NCBI RefSeq assembly: GCF_025151995.1
Contig: NZ_CP102290.1
Coordinates: 806,001-870,000 of the forward strand
DNA from: Ruminococcus gauvreauii
Lineage (GTDB): Bacteria > Bacillota > Clostridia > Lachnospirales > Lachnospiraceae
Length of the DNA: 64,000 nucleotides
Direction: 5' to 3'
Below, piece by piece: positions 8,929 through 17,500 of this stretch. The translations under genes and the position numbers were made by a program. The notes below the pieces were generated by a model. It saw only the letters and a list, made by a program, of their open reading frames with translations, did no database searches and had not been told where the DNA came from. Position 1 is the first letter of the stretch. The number at the start of each line of letters is the position of its first letter.

Positions 8929-9852
8929 ATGAAATGGCTGGATAAACCTTATCACTCTTTTCACTCCATGCTGGAAGAAGAATTCCATGAAAAGGTATAC
9001 AAGCTCGCCTTAAACGGCGGCATGTCTTGCCCCAACAGAGACGGAACTCTGGGTACACGCGGATGCATTTTCTGCAGCGCCGGCGGATCCGGTGATTTTG
9101 CTGCAAACAAGGATCTTACCATTACGCAGCAGATTGAGGAACAGATGGCTGTTCTGACACAAAAACGCCCGGTCCGTAAATATATCGCTTATTTTCAGGC
9201 ATACACCAACACGTATGCCCCTGTTTCGTATCTGAAATCCATTTTTACAGAAGCCCTCTCACATCCTGACATTGCTGCACTGTCCATCGGCACACGCCCT
9301 GACTGTCTGGGACCCGATATTCTCAGCCTTCTGGATACGCTGAATCATATCAAACCGGTCTGGGTCGAACTCGGCCTCCAGACCATGCACGAATCTACCG
9401 CCCGCTATATCCGAAGAGGATATGACCTGCCCTGTTTCGAGAAAGCCGTGTCTGATCTCCATTCTCACGGTCTCGATGTCATCGTACACACCATCCTGGG
9501 ACTTCCCGGAGAAACGCCCTGTGATGTTCTTGATACCATTCACTATCTGAACAGCTGTTCCATACAGGGAATCAAACTTCAGCTTCTTCATGTTCTGAGA
9601 GGCACAGACCTGGCAGACGACTACGAGGCAGGACTCTTTCAGACGCTAACTATGGATGAGTATCTGACGCTTCTCATCGCATGTCTCGAACAGCTGTCCC
9701 CGGATATTGTGATCCACCGTCTGACTGGGGACGGCCCAAAGGATCTGCTGATCGCTCCCGAATGGAGCAGTGCAAAACGCACCGTGCTCAATGAACTGCA
9801 CCGCCGCATGAAAGCAGAAAACACATGGCAGGGCAGACTTTATCACACATAG
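8929..9852 (+). CDS. TIGR01212-family radical SAM protein (YhcC/YtqA-like)
   Basis: A 307-residue radical S-adenosylmethionine protein. The cluster cysteines are widely spaced: Cys34, Cys46 and Cys49 within the segment from CPNRDG to CIFC, the signature of the TIGR01212 (YhcC/YtqA) group rather than the usual CxxxCxxC. GSGDF and the later LGLQTMHE and VHTILGLPGET motifs also fit. The reaction is not established; relatives are suspected of tRNA or protein modification. Length is normal. It is in tight linkage with the YerC-like regulator upstream and DUF4364 downstream. Confidence 0.9.
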   Translation: MKWLDKPYHSFHSMLEEEFHEKVYKLALNGGMSCPNRDGTLGTRGCIFCSAGGSGDFAANKDLTITQQIEEQMAVLTQKRPVRKYIAYFQAYTNTYAPVSYLKSIFTEALSHPDIAALSIGTRPDCLGPDILSLLDTLNHIKPVWVELGLQTMHESTARYIRRGYDLPCFEKAVSDLHSHGLDVIVHTILGLPGETPCDVLDTIHYLNSCSIQGIKLQLLHVLRGTDLADDYEAGLFQTLTMDEYLTLLIACLEQLSPDIVIHRLTGDGPKDLLIAPEWSSAKRTVLNELHRRMKAENTWQGRLYHT

Positions 9853-9866
9853 AAAGGAGATTTTTA

Positions 9867-10382
9867 ATGGCAGAAGCATTGACCCTCTATAAACTGATTA
9901 TTCTATATATGCTGCGGAAAGTCAATTTTCCGCTGACGAACGCACAGATTTCTGATTTTATTCTCGGTCAGGAATATACCAGCTATTTTCACCTCCAGCA
10001 GGCAATCTCCGAAATGCTGGAAGCAGATCTTGTTACGGCCGAAGTCATCCGCAACACTTCCTACTACCGCATGACCGAAGAAGGCAAAAAGACCATCACA
10101 TACTTCGATAATCAGATACCGGATCCGATCAAAGAAGACATCAACCGATATTTAGATGAAAACTCATACGAACTGCGCAATGAAGTCTCCGTGATCTCCG
10201 ATTACTACAAGACTCCGGAGCAGGAATACACGGTTCGCTGTCAGGTGCGTGAAGGCGCCAGTACGCTGATCGAACTGAACCTCACTGTACCCGAAGAATC
10301 CAATGCAAAAGCCATCTGTGGCAGCTGGTCAAAAAAAAGCCAGGAAATTTATGCTTATCTGATGAAAGAACTGATGATATGA
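9867..10382 (+). CDS. DUF4364 family winged-helix protein
   Basis: A 171-residue protein matching DUF4364. The first ~75 residues look like a winged helix (LYKLIILYMLRKVNFPLTNA, ISDFILGQ, YYRMTEEGKKTI), followed by a mixed domain with TPEQEYTVRCQV. A regulatory DNA-binding role is inferred. The reading frame is open further upstream (ATG at 9825, inside the radical SAM gene), but AAAGGAG at 9853-9859 lies 7 nt before the ATG at 9867, so that start is used. It ends 15 bp from the convergent MATE gene with no obvious terminator. Confidence 0.82.
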   Translation: MAEALTLYKLIILYMLRKVNFPLTNAQISDFILGQEYTSYFHLQQAISEMLEADLVTAEVIRNTSYYRMTEEGKKTITYFDNQIPDPIKEDINRYLDENSYELRNEVSVISDYYKTPEQEYTVRCQVREGASTLIELNLTVPEESNAKAICGSWSKKSQEIYAYLMKELMI

Positions 10383-10397
10383 TACAGACTTATCTTA

Positions 10398-11741
10398 TCA
10401 GGAATGACGAGACGGCTGTCCTGACGCCCTGCGGTAGATCAGATACGCAGCGAGTGCAGTGGCGGCCTCTGCGATCCAAAACGCATGCCATACTCCGGCC
10501 GCGCCTGATATACGGCTCAGTAAAAAGGCCGCCGGTATGATGATGACCACATAGCGCAGCAATGAAATCATCAGCGAAGGAAATCCCTTTCCGATACCTT
10601 CCAGCGCTCCAGCTGAGGTTACGGATACTGCAGAGACCAGAAAACCCGCACTGATCGTTCCAAGCGCCTGAGCTCCCGCTTCCAGCGTCTCTGGATTTTC
10701 CGTAAACATGCCCATCAGATAATCCGGCAGAGCGAGGCATACCAGCATCCCTGCGCCCATGATCACTGCGATCAGCATCAGCGCAATTCTGTAAATCTTT
10801 TTCACACGCTGTTTTTCTTCTGCCCCGTAATTATAGCCGATCAGGGGCCTCATACCCTGTACGATCCCATTCGCAGGCATGTAAAGAAATGTCTGTAGTT
10901 TATAGTAAACGCCGAGCACAACGACATATGTCTGGGAAAAAGCCGACAGAATTCCATTCAGTGCCGAGACCAGCAGTGACGGAAGCGCCATGTTCATGGC
11001 GGCCGGTACCCCCACCGCGTAAAGCCTCATACAGATGGCACGATCCCATCTGAGACTCTTCATTCCCAGTTTCACGTTCAGTGGTTTTGCAGCGTAGACA
11101 GCCACATAGATCACCAGAGTGACCGTCTGCCCGATCCCCGTCGCCCAGGCCGCCCCTCTGATACCGAGTGCCGGAACCGGTCCCAGACCGAATATCATAA
11201 TGGGATCCAGTATAATATTTACTACGCACCCGCAAATCATGCCGATCATGGTAATCTTCATCTTTCCCACAGACTGAAAAATCTTTTCGAACGTGATGCC
11301 CGCCATAATCACTACAGAGAAGCTGATAACAATCGATGAATAATTCCATCCTTCCCGGATAATATCCCCGTCTTCTGTAAACATCTTTAGAAAATGCTGC
11401 ATTCCCAAAAGCCATGCTGCGGTCAAAATAACACCGTGCAGTACGGCAAACAGCATTCCCTGCGATGCAGCCGTATCCGCCTGTCTCTGCTTCCCGGCAC
11501 CAAGGCAGATTGCGATCACCGCACTTATCCCAACTCCAAATCCAACGGCAATGGAATTGATCAGGTTCTGCACCGGAAAGACCAGCGACAGCGCAGTCAT
11601 TGCATTTTCACTGATTTTTGCTACAAAGATACTGTCAACGATATTATACAGCGAATTTACCAGCATAGAGATCACCATCGGGACCGACATCGACAGAAGC
11701 AGCGGCAGCACCCGCCGCTCTTTCATGTAAGACTGTTCCAA
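10398..11741 (-). CDS. MATE-family multidrug/Na+ antiporter
   Basis: A 447-residue, 12-helix membrane transporter of the MATE family, which exports cationic compounds in exchange for Na+ or H+. The two six-helix halves are visible (LPLLLSMSVPMVISMLVNS at the start, the matching AVGVPAAMNMALPSLL near 235), as are MGAGMLVC and QGMRPLIGYNYG. The start is TTG at 11741: GAGGAGG lies 9 nt upstream, whereas the next Met (residue 6) is too far from it. The leader contains a large inverted repeat. The substrate cannot be deduced. Confidence 0.9.
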   Translation of the reverse strand: MEQSYMKERRVLPLLLSMSVPMVISMLVNSLYNIVDSIFVAKISENAMTALSLVFPVQNLINSIAVGFGVGISAVIAICLGAGKQRQADTAASQGMLFAVLHGVILTAAWLLGMQHFLKMFTEDGDIIREGWNYSSIVISFSVVIMAGITFEKIFQSVGKMKITMIGMICGCVVNIILDPIMIFGLGPVPALGIRGAAWATGIGQTVTLVIYVAVYAAKPLNVKLGMKSLRWDRAICMRLYAVGVPAAMNMALPSLLVSALNGILSAFSQTYVVVLGVYYKLQTFLYMPANGIVQGMRPLIGYNYGAEEKQRVKKIYRIALMLIAVIMGAGMLVCLALPDYLMGMFTENPETLEAGAQALGTISAGFLVSAVSVTSAGALEGIGKGFPSLMISLLRYVVIIIPAAFLLSRISGAAGVWHAFWIAEAATALAAYLIYRRASGQPSRHS

Positions 11742-11783
11742 AATTTATTTCCTCCTCGTTTGCCTGTGTTCCCGCCGGACAAG

Positions 11784-11840
11784 CGAAAAGGCTATAGACT
11801 CACTGTTTGATTACTCAGAAACAGTAAAATCTATAGCCTT
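11784..11840 (-). terminator. Double inverted repeat between rarA and the MATE gene
   Basis: AAGGCTATAG (11788-11797) pairs with CTATAGCCTT (11831-11840), and inside it ACTGTTT (11802-11808) pairs with AAACAGT (11819-11825). On the minus strand the structure is followed by TTTTC. It fits the rarA terminator, but it also lies 47 bp upstream of the TTG start of the MATE gene and could act as an attenuator for it. Confidence 0.6.
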
Positions 11841-11909
11841 CATAGCCGAGACGGGCTTATATCATTATTTGTGTATGATACCATACCAATACATGTTTGT
11901 CAATTTCTC

Positions 11910-13232
11910 CTATATGGAATTTTTCCTGATATATTCCAGGTGCTCCCTGATATTTTTTTCATACCCCATGTCCGTCGGCTCGTAAAAAACAGCCCCCGCG
12001 ATCTCATCCGGCAGGTACTGCTGCTTTACATAATGATTTGGAAAATCGTGCGCGTACTGGTATCCGGTTCCTCTTCCCAGCTTGGCCGACCCTTTATAAT
12101 GGGCATCCTGCAAATGCGGAGGGACTGAAGTTTTTGTCTCCCTCACAGACTGTGCAGCTGCAAATACGGCCAGACAGCTGGCGTTACTCTTCGGCGCCGA
12201 GGCAACGTACGTAACTGCCTGAGCCAGGATAATCTGAGCTTCCGGCATCCCGACGCGCTCGACTGCCTGTGAAGCTGCCACCGCAACCATCAGGGCCTGA
12301 GGATCTGCGTTGCCCACATCTTCCGAGGCACAGATCATCACGCGGCGGGCAATAAACTTGATGTCTTCCCCCGCCGTCAGCATCTTAGCCAGATAATAGA
12401 CGGCTGCATCGGGATCCGACCCCCGCATACTCTTAATAAACGCAGAGATCGTGTCATAGTGCTGATCACCGTTCTTATCGTAGTGTATCACACGTTTCTG
12501 GATACACTCTGACGCTGTATCCAGATCAATGTGGATCCTTCCGTCAGCTGACGGATGTGTCGTCAAAATGGCAAGTTCAATGGCGTTCAGCGCTGTCCTG
12601 GCGTCTCCGCCGGACATATCCGCCAGAAATTCCTTCGCGCCGTCTTCCAGAACGGCCCGATACAAGCCCATCCCCCGTTTTTCATCTGCCACCGCTTTTT
12701 CCAGCAGCCGCATGATATCCTTCTTAGCGAGCGGTTTCAGCTCAAAAATGATCGAGCGCGACAGCAGTGCGCTGTTTACCTCGAAATAGGGATTTTCTGT
12801 CGTAGCACCGATCAGGACCAGAGTCCCATCCTCTACAAACGGGAGCAGGTAGTCCTGCTGTCCCTTGTTAAACCTGTGAATCTCGTCCACAAACAGAATC
12901 GTTTTTCTCCGGTACATCCCCAGCATGTCCTTTGCATGCCTGACGACTTCCTCCATATCCTTTTTTCCGGCCGTCGTCGCATTCAGCTGCTGAAATTCAC
13001 CGCTGGTCGTATTTGCAATCACCTTTGCAAGCGTCGTCTTTCCGGTTCCCGGCGGTCCGTAGAAAATGACGGAGCCAAGTTTATCAGCTTTGATCGCCCG
13101 GTAAAGCATTTTGCCCTCACCGATGATATGCTCCTGCCCCACCACCTCTTCCAGTGTCACCGGGCGCATCCTGGATGCAAGCGGTGACTCCTGTTCCAGA
13201 GTCTTTTCCTTTACATAATCAAATAAATCCAT
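11910..13232 (-). CDS. rarA: Replication-associated recombination protein A (RarA/MgsA)
   Basis: A 440-residue clamp-loader-like AAA+ ATPase that acts at stalled replication forks. GPPGTGKTTLAKVIAN (Walker A), FVDEIHRFNKGQQD (Walker B plus family signature), GATTENPYFEVN (sensor 1) and SGGDARTALNAIE (sensor 2) are present; the C-terminal MgsA tetramerisation region contains GSDPDAAVYYLAKML and YKGSAKLGRGTGYQYAHD. Length is standard. It begins 12 bp after the corrinoid activator gene and is probably cotranscribed with it, although no functional link is known. Confidence 0.96.
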   Translation of the reverse strand: MDLFDYVKEKTLEQESPLASRMRPVTLEEVVGQEHIIGEGKMLYRAIKADKLGSVIFYGPPGTGKTTLAKVIANTTSGEFQQLNATTAGKKDMEEVVRHAKDMLGMYRRKTILFVDEIHRFNKGQQDYLLPFVEDGTLVLIGATTENPYFEVNSALLSRSIIFELKPLAKKDIMRLLEKAVADEKRGMGLYRAVLEDGAKEFLADMSGGDARTALNAIELAILTTHPSADGRIHIDLDTASECIQKRVIHYDKNGDQHYDTISAFIKSMRGSDPDAAVYYLAKMLTAGEDIKFIARRVMICASEDVGNADPQALMVAVAASQAVERVGMPEAQIILAQAVTYVASAPKSNASCLAVFAAAQSVRETKTSVPPHLQDAHYKGSAKLGRGTGYQYAHDFPNHYVKQQYLPDEIAGAVFYEPTDMGYEKNIREHLEYIRKNSI

Positions 13233-13244
13233 CGTTATCCTATC

Positions 13245-15437
13245 CTATTCAAAAAACATATGCTCCATGTAGAGCTCATTAAAGTCCGCATCCGTAGACA
13301 GGTCAATTTCCGATGAATGTTCCAGAAGCAGTTCCAGTCTTTCTTTCGAATCATCGTTGATGAGGTAGCGAAGTGCACCGCCGAGTGAACTGTTGCCGAC
13401 GGCTTTTATCTTGCCGTCAAATTCTCTCGGAAGCAGCCCCAGGACCATTGCCTTCTCCTGGTTTATGTGATACCCGAATCCGCCTGCCAGATATACGGCA
13501 TCCACCTGATCATATGTAACGCCAAATCTCCTCAGCAGCACCTCGATACCCGCACGGACTGCTGATTTGGCGAGCTGAATTTCCCGCACATCCTGCTGTG
13601 TAAACGTGATGTCTCTGCCGTCCGGCGTCTGTGCCAGCCGATAACCGTTTTCAAAGTATTCCTCTTCCAGCCGACCCGTCTCGTCTACCAGCTCATGTTC
13701 AATCAGCCCGGAAATAGTCTCAATGACTCCGGTTCCGCACAGACCAATCGGCGGTTTATCACCGATCGTAGCGATATTCGCCCTGCCGTCTTCGATCTCC
13801 ACTTTGCAGATCGCACCCTGAACACTTCCCATACCCCAGGAGATATTGCCGCCTTCAAATGCCGGTCCCGCAGCAGTGGAAGTCGATACGATACGATCAC
13901 GGTTTCCGATTGCCATCTCGCCGTTCGTGCCAAGATCCACCAGCAGCGCTGTCTTCTCATTGGTATCAAATTCACAGTCGTAAAGACCGGAGACGATATC
14001 ACCTCCCACGTAGGTGGATATTCCCGGGAGCAGAATCACTTCCGCGTCACAGTAATCATCTTCCAGCACCTCGCGAAACGGCTTTTCTATCAGGCTGATA
14101 TCTACCGGTGTAAACGGAAATACACCCAGCCCTTCGCAGGAGTATCCCAACAACAGGTGTCCCATCGTCGTATTTCCGCCGATCGCAATCCGGTCAATCT
14201 GATCCGGCCGGATGCCCGCCTCTTCCACAAGCGTCCGTATCCCGGTCATGAGATCCTCCTGAATACTCTTACGAAGCGCTTCCTTTTTCCCGTCACAGGA
14301 TGCCTGTATCCTGGAGATAACATCCGCTCCGAATGCCCGCTGTCTGTTCAGCGTCGCAAAGGAACCGACCGGACTCCTGCTCGTCTTTCCAACAAGCTGA
14401 AATGCCAGTGTGGTCGTACCAATATCCACAGCGATATCATAACCTGCCTCTTCGGTCCCGGCATGCTCCTGCTGGCTGTCTCCGTGACCGACCTGAATGG
14501 AAAATCCCGCCTCGTCCTGCACATCCATGGTGATCACACAGTCATCCGCCGGGTATGCCCTGCAGGCAAGACGGTATCCCTGTGCCAGTTCTTCCTCCGT
14601 AAAGTGCTTCCGGTCCGAAGGTGTGACGTCCAGCTCACCCTCCTTCAGACGTATCTTGCATTTTCCGCAGTTTCCTTTTCCCCCGCAGACTGCACTGAAG
14701 TACGCCCCCTGCCTGTTAATCGCCGACAGAATACTTTCATACTCTTCAGACACAACAACAAGTTTCTTATCCTTATTGATGACTGTGATCGTCACCGGCT
14801 GTATTTTTCTCATATTGCAGTTTTTAGCACCACACTTTCTGCAGTTATGCTGTGCCCGGAACACAGATTCATCGGCCGTCACCTGCATTACCTGACAGGA
14901 CGTCTTTACCGGATCATACATATACGATGGACTGATCGCAATCCCAAGCGTTTTATCAGCCTTCAGCGCATCGAATGCAGTCTTCTGTGCAATCATCGGA
15001 ATATCGTTCGGTGCCTCAAGACGGCTCACGATTCCGATTTTTCTTCTGGCGCATTCCTCCTTCAGGACTGCCTGAATCTCATGATCCATGGCAAACAGAC
15101 ATGCGTCTGCCATAGCGTCTATGAGCATCCCTTTCAAAAAATCTCCTTCTTCAAAGGATTCAGAGCTGTATCTGCTGACTTCCCCGCCCACGGTTGAGAG
15201 GATGTAGATGATATCCTCACCCGCTTTCAGCTTTTCACTTTCCAGTTCACCGGCCACTTTGCCGAATCCGATCACTGCCTTTGGATCGAGCCTGCGCTCT
15301 ACCTCCTGCAGCAGATCAGAAAACTCTCTTTGTACCTCTTCATAAATGGGGCTGTCCTCTTTACAGTCCATAAGCTTCAGTACCGTTTCTTTCTCGATGG
15401 TCTTTTGAAATTCCGTAATTTTAATGATACTTTCCAT
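13245..15437 (-). CDS. Corrinoid reductive activator: MetH-activation-like, [2Fe-2S] and ASKHA domains
   Basis: A 730-residue ATP-dependent activator of the RACo/RamA type, which would reduce inactive Co(II) corrinoid back to Co(I). Residues 1-~210 resemble a methionine-synthase-activation domain and end in a Cys motif (NCRKCGAKNC, ~197-206). A plant-type ferredoxin domain follows (CGGKGNCGKC ~250-259, later CRAYP). From ~333 the DUF4445 ASKHA ATPase domain begins with DIAVDIGTTTLAF and includes LVDLGTNGEM and AGGFG. In the same neighbourhood are the corrinoid protein and methyltransferase, its likely clients. The start has GGGGGAT upstream and is preceded by a promoter plus leader hairpin. 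Confidence 0.85.
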   Translation of the reverse strand: MESIIKITEFQKTIEKETVLKLMDCKEDSPIYEEVQREFSDLLQEVERRLDPKAVIGFGKVAGELESEKLKAGEDIIYILSTVGGEVSRYSSESFEEGDFLKGMLIDAMADACLFAMDHEIQAVLKEECARRKIGIVSRLEAPNDIPMIAQKTAFDALKADKTLGIAISPSYMYDPVKTSCQVMQVTADESVFRAQHNCRKCGAKNCNMRKIQPVTITVINKDKKLVVVSEEYESILSAINRQGAYFSAVCGGKGNCGKCKIRLKEGELDVTPSDRKHFTEEELAQGYRLACRAYPADDCVITMDVQDEAGFSIQVGHGDSQQEHAGTEEAGYDIAVDIGTTTLAFQLVGKTSRSPVGSFATLNRQRAFGADVISRIQASCDGKKEALRKSIQEDLMTGIRTLVEEAGIRPDQIDRIAIGGNTTMGHLLLGYSCEGLGVFPFTPVDISLIEKPFREVLEDDYCDAEVILLPGISTYVGGDIVSGLYDCEFDTNEKTALLVDLGTNGEMAIGNRDRIVSTSTAAGPAFEGGNISWGMGSVQGAICKVEIEDGRANIATIGDKPPIGLCGTGVIETISGLIEHELVDETGRLEEEYFENGYRLAQTPDGRDITFTQQDVREIQLAKSAVRAGIEVLLRRFGVTYDQVDAVYLAGGFGYHINQEKAMVLGLLPREFDGKIKAVGNSSLGGALRYLINDDSKERLELLLEHSSEIDLSTDADFNELYMEHMFFE

Positions 15438-15479
15438 GTCGTTATCCCCCAGTTACTTTCGTTTGAAGTAAGATAAAAA

Positions 15480-15505
15480 GCATCACACAAGCACTTGTGT
15501 GATGC
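15480..15505 (-). terminator. 12-bp-arm hairpin in the activator leader
   Basis: GCATCACACAAG and CTTGTGTGATGC are perfect arms with a 2-nt spacer, followed on the minus strand by CTTTTTATC. It has the form of an intrinsic terminator for the 50-residue gene, but a promoter lies just upstream of it, so it would also be the first structure in the activator mRNA. Confidence 0.65.
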
Positions 15506-15515
15506 CCCTTTTCAT

Positions 15516-15544
15516 ATTATAATATTTTTTACGCCAGCATTCAA
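15516..15544 (-). promoter_or_regulatory. Predicted promoter for the corrinoid activator
   Basis: Minus-strand TTGAAT (15539-15544) and TATAAT (15516-15521) have a 17-bp spacer. Transcription would start near 15509, immediately before the leader hairpin at 15480-15505. Confidence 0.55.
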
Positions 15545-15549
15545 GAAGA

Positions 15550-15702
15550 TTAATAATGATTGCTGTATGACCAGTCGTCATAGTGCTCTCTCATTTCCGG
15601 TGTCTCCACATCATTTTTGTGTGCATAGCGTATTTCCGCACTGCTTCCGGCTTTTAAATCCTCCTGGCATAAATCTTCGATAGATATTCTTTCTTCGTTC
15701 AT
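15550..15702 (-). CDS. 50-residue protein of unknown function
   Basis: A short acidic peptide with no recognised family: begins MNEERISIEDLCQEDL, ends REHYDDWSYSNHY, with one cysteine and an aromatic tail. The frame is open to 15756, but AAGGAG sits 8 nt before the ATG at 15702, so the 50-residue form is chosen. It lies between the divergent AraC gene and the activator, with the activator promoter beginning right at its stop. The strong RBS and position suggest a real gene linked to the corrinoid module; no signal peptide or membrane helix is seen. Confidence 0.6.
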   Translation of the reverse strand: MNEERISIEDLCQEDLKAGSSAEIRYAHKNDVETPEMREHYDDWSYSNHY

Positions 15703-15839
15703 GATGATTGCTCCTTTTTCTTTTTTAAATCCCTGTTGCCTGTTCCGTTCCTTCATTCATTGACATCAATATACCACTATTTTTGTCTTAATTCATCTGT
15801 CTTTCCGGACTTACTTTTATAGATTTCAGCCATGATTTG

Positions 15840-15868
15840 TTGACTTTGTATGTGGCTTCATTTATAAT
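15840..15868 (+). promoter_or_regulatory. Promoter for the AraC gene, giving a near-leaderless mRNA
   Basis: TTGACT (15840-15845) and TATAAT (15863-15868) with a 17-bp spacer. The only credible start codon, ATG 15875, is 7 nt after the -10 box, so the transcript would start at or next to the start codon. Confidence 0.6.
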
Positions 15869-15874
15869 CAGGTT

Positions 15875-16747
15875 ATGATATCACGAATTGACAAACCAGT
15901 ACCGGAACTTAATATTGAGTTGTATGTAGAAAAGGGCCTTTATACCGGAAACACTCCGATGCGGGATAATTCCTATTATGAGCTGATCATCATCATGGGC
16001 GGAGATGCTGTCTGTGCTGTGGAGGGCTCACTCTTTCCTGTAGAACGCGGCTATATCATCGCGATACAGCCCGGCTTCCGGCATGGTTTTATCGGTGTCC
16101 GGGAACTGAAATTCTACCGCTATGTGTTTGATCTTGACGGCATTGCACGATCCAATATGCCGCTTAAAAAGCTGATCGGATTTCAATCGTTTTTTATGAG
16201 CACCGCATACTACCGGTATCATCATATCTTCAACAGCATTCTGATCCTGTCGGACAGTCATCTGGAACTCGTGAGCCTGCTCAGCAGCCTGCTTTATAGC
16301 ACCTTTACAGAGAAAAAGCCGGGTTACAATATATCTGCAAGAGAATATTTTGTCTGTCTTTTGACTATCATATCCAATGAATACGTGCAGACCGATAAGG
16401 CATCCCACCAGAGTTACCAGTTTATGGAGGATGCATTTAATTATCTGGAGACTCACTATTTTGAGCCTCTTACCGTAAAAGATCTCGCAGACATTGCTCA
16501 TCTTTCCGAGCGCCACTTTACACGGCTCTTCAAGGAGATCTACGGTACTACCCCGAATGCGTATATTATCCGCTGCCGCCTTACACACGCATGTGAATTG
16601 ATCAAGAATACGTCCAACACGCTCTCAAGCATCAGCGAGGAGTGCGGGTTCCCGAATTTTCCTGCTTTTACCAAAACATTCAAGGACAAGCTGGGCGTCA
16701 CCCCCAGTCAGTACCGCAGACAGCAGCGCAGCAGCACCGATGTTTAA
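15875..16747 (+). CDS. AraC-family transcriptional regulator
   Basis: A 290-residue regulator with an N-terminal cupin-like sensing domain (~20-110, including MRDNSYYELIIIMGG and RGYIIAIQPGFRHGF) and a C-terminal double helix-turn-helix (~190-285). HTH markers are LTVKDLADIAHLSERHFTRL and the second-repeat SSISEECGFPNFPAFTKTFK with GVTPSQYRR. It is divergent from the 50-residue gene and activator, and convergent with the corrinoid protein gene, making it the likely local regulator. No clear ribosome binding site precedes the ATG and there is no other in-frame start between the upstream stop (15833-15835) and residue 29. Confidence 0.88.
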   Translation: MISRIDKPVPELNIELYVEKGLYTGNTPMRDNSYYELIIIMGGDAVCAVEGSLFPVERGYIIAIQPGFRHGFIGVRELKFYRYVFDLDGIARSNMPLKKLIGFQSFFMSTAYYRYHHIFNSILILSDSHLELVSLLSSLLYSTFTEKKPGYNISAREYFVCLLTIISNEYVQTDKASHQSYQFMEDAFNYLETHYFEPLTVKDLADIAHLSERHFTRLFKEIYGTTPNAYIIRCRLTHACELIKNTSNTLSSISEECGFPNFPAFTKTFKDKLGVTPSQYRRQQRSSTDV

Positions 16748-16754
16748 TCAGCTG

Positions 16755-16806
16755 AAAAAGGGATGTCCCTCCGGCCATTACATGGCTTTTGGGACATCCC
16801 TCTTTA
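16755..16806. terminator. Bidirectional terminator between the AraC and corrinoid genes
   Basis: AGGGATGTCCC (16759-16769) pairs with GGGACATCCCT (16791-16801). Plus-strand reading is followed by CTTTATG, minus-strand reading by TTTTTC, so it can end both convergent transcripts. Confidence 0.75.
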
Positions 16807-16816
16807 TGTAATACGA

Positions 16817-17455
16817 TTATTTTACTAATTCTTTTGCAAGAGTAGCTGCTGAAGCTGCATCCTCTGAATATCCGTCAGCTCCGATTTCATCAGCAAATTC
16901 CTGTGTGATAGGTGCTCCGCCTACCATGATCTTGATGTTGCTTCTGAAGTCTGATTCGTTCAGCGCTGCTACGGTGTCTCTCATGGACGGCATTGTTGTT
17001 GTTAGCAGTGCGGACAGGCATACAATCTTTGTATCCGGGTTTGCTTTGTAGCACTCGATGATTTTCTCGATCGGAACGTCTACTCCGAGGTCGATCACTT
17101 CGAATCCTGCACTTTCGATCATCATCGCTACCAGGTTCTTTCCGATATCATGAAGGTCGCCTGCTACTGTTGCGATGATCAGTTTTCCCATTGCTCCTGT
17201 GCTTCCTGCTGAAAGATGTGGTTTCAGTACTTCTACACCTTTTTTCATTGCTCTTGCTGCTACCAGCATCTCCGGTACGAAGATCTCGTTGTTTTTGAAT
17301 TTCTCTCCGACAACTGCCATTGCGTCGATCATTCCGCCGTTCAGAATCTCTGTAGGATCACATCCATCATCCAATGCTGCCTGTACAGCCGGTCCAACTA
17401 ATTTTGCTTTTCCCTTTGCTACTAAATCTGCAACTTCCTGAATTTTTGGTGACAT
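16817..17455 (-). CDS. Corrinoid (B12-binding) methyl carrier protein
   Basis: A 212-residue carrier of the MtgC/MttC type. Residues 1-~85 form the helical cap domain; the Rossmann-like B12 domain begins near 90 and holds the lower-ligand motif GDLHDIGKN with His102, plus CLSALLTTTMPSM and VGGAPIT. It would shuttle a methyl group between a substrate methyltransferase and the methyltetrahydrofolate enzyme encoded just upstream. The frame extends to 17497, but GGAGG lies 8 nt before the ATG at 17455. A hairpin with a T-run lies between it and the methyltransferase gene. No substrate-specific (MttB- or MtaB-like) enzyme is next to it. Confidence 0.92.
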   Translation of the reverse strand: MSPKIQEVADLVAKGKAKLVGPAVQAALDDGCDPTEILNGGMIDAMAVVGEKFKNNEIFVPEMLVAARAMKKGVEVLKPHLSAGSTGAMGKLIIATVAGDLHDIGKNLVAMMIESAGFEVIDLGVDVPIEKIIECYKANPDTKIVCLSALLTTTMPSMRDTVAALNESDFRSNIKIMVGGAPITQEFADEIGADGYSEDAASAATLAKELVK

Positions 17456-17500
17456 GTTAAATTCCTCCGCTTCTTTCTTGTGTTTTGTTTTTGCCATCTA

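Noticed and set aside
13695..15197. 500-codon open frame antisense to the corrinoid activator gene
   Set aside because: No family features, Arg/His-rich translation and no RBS; it is a shadow of the real gene on the other strand. The 434-codon frame antisense to uvrB (20651-21955) was rejected for the same reasons.
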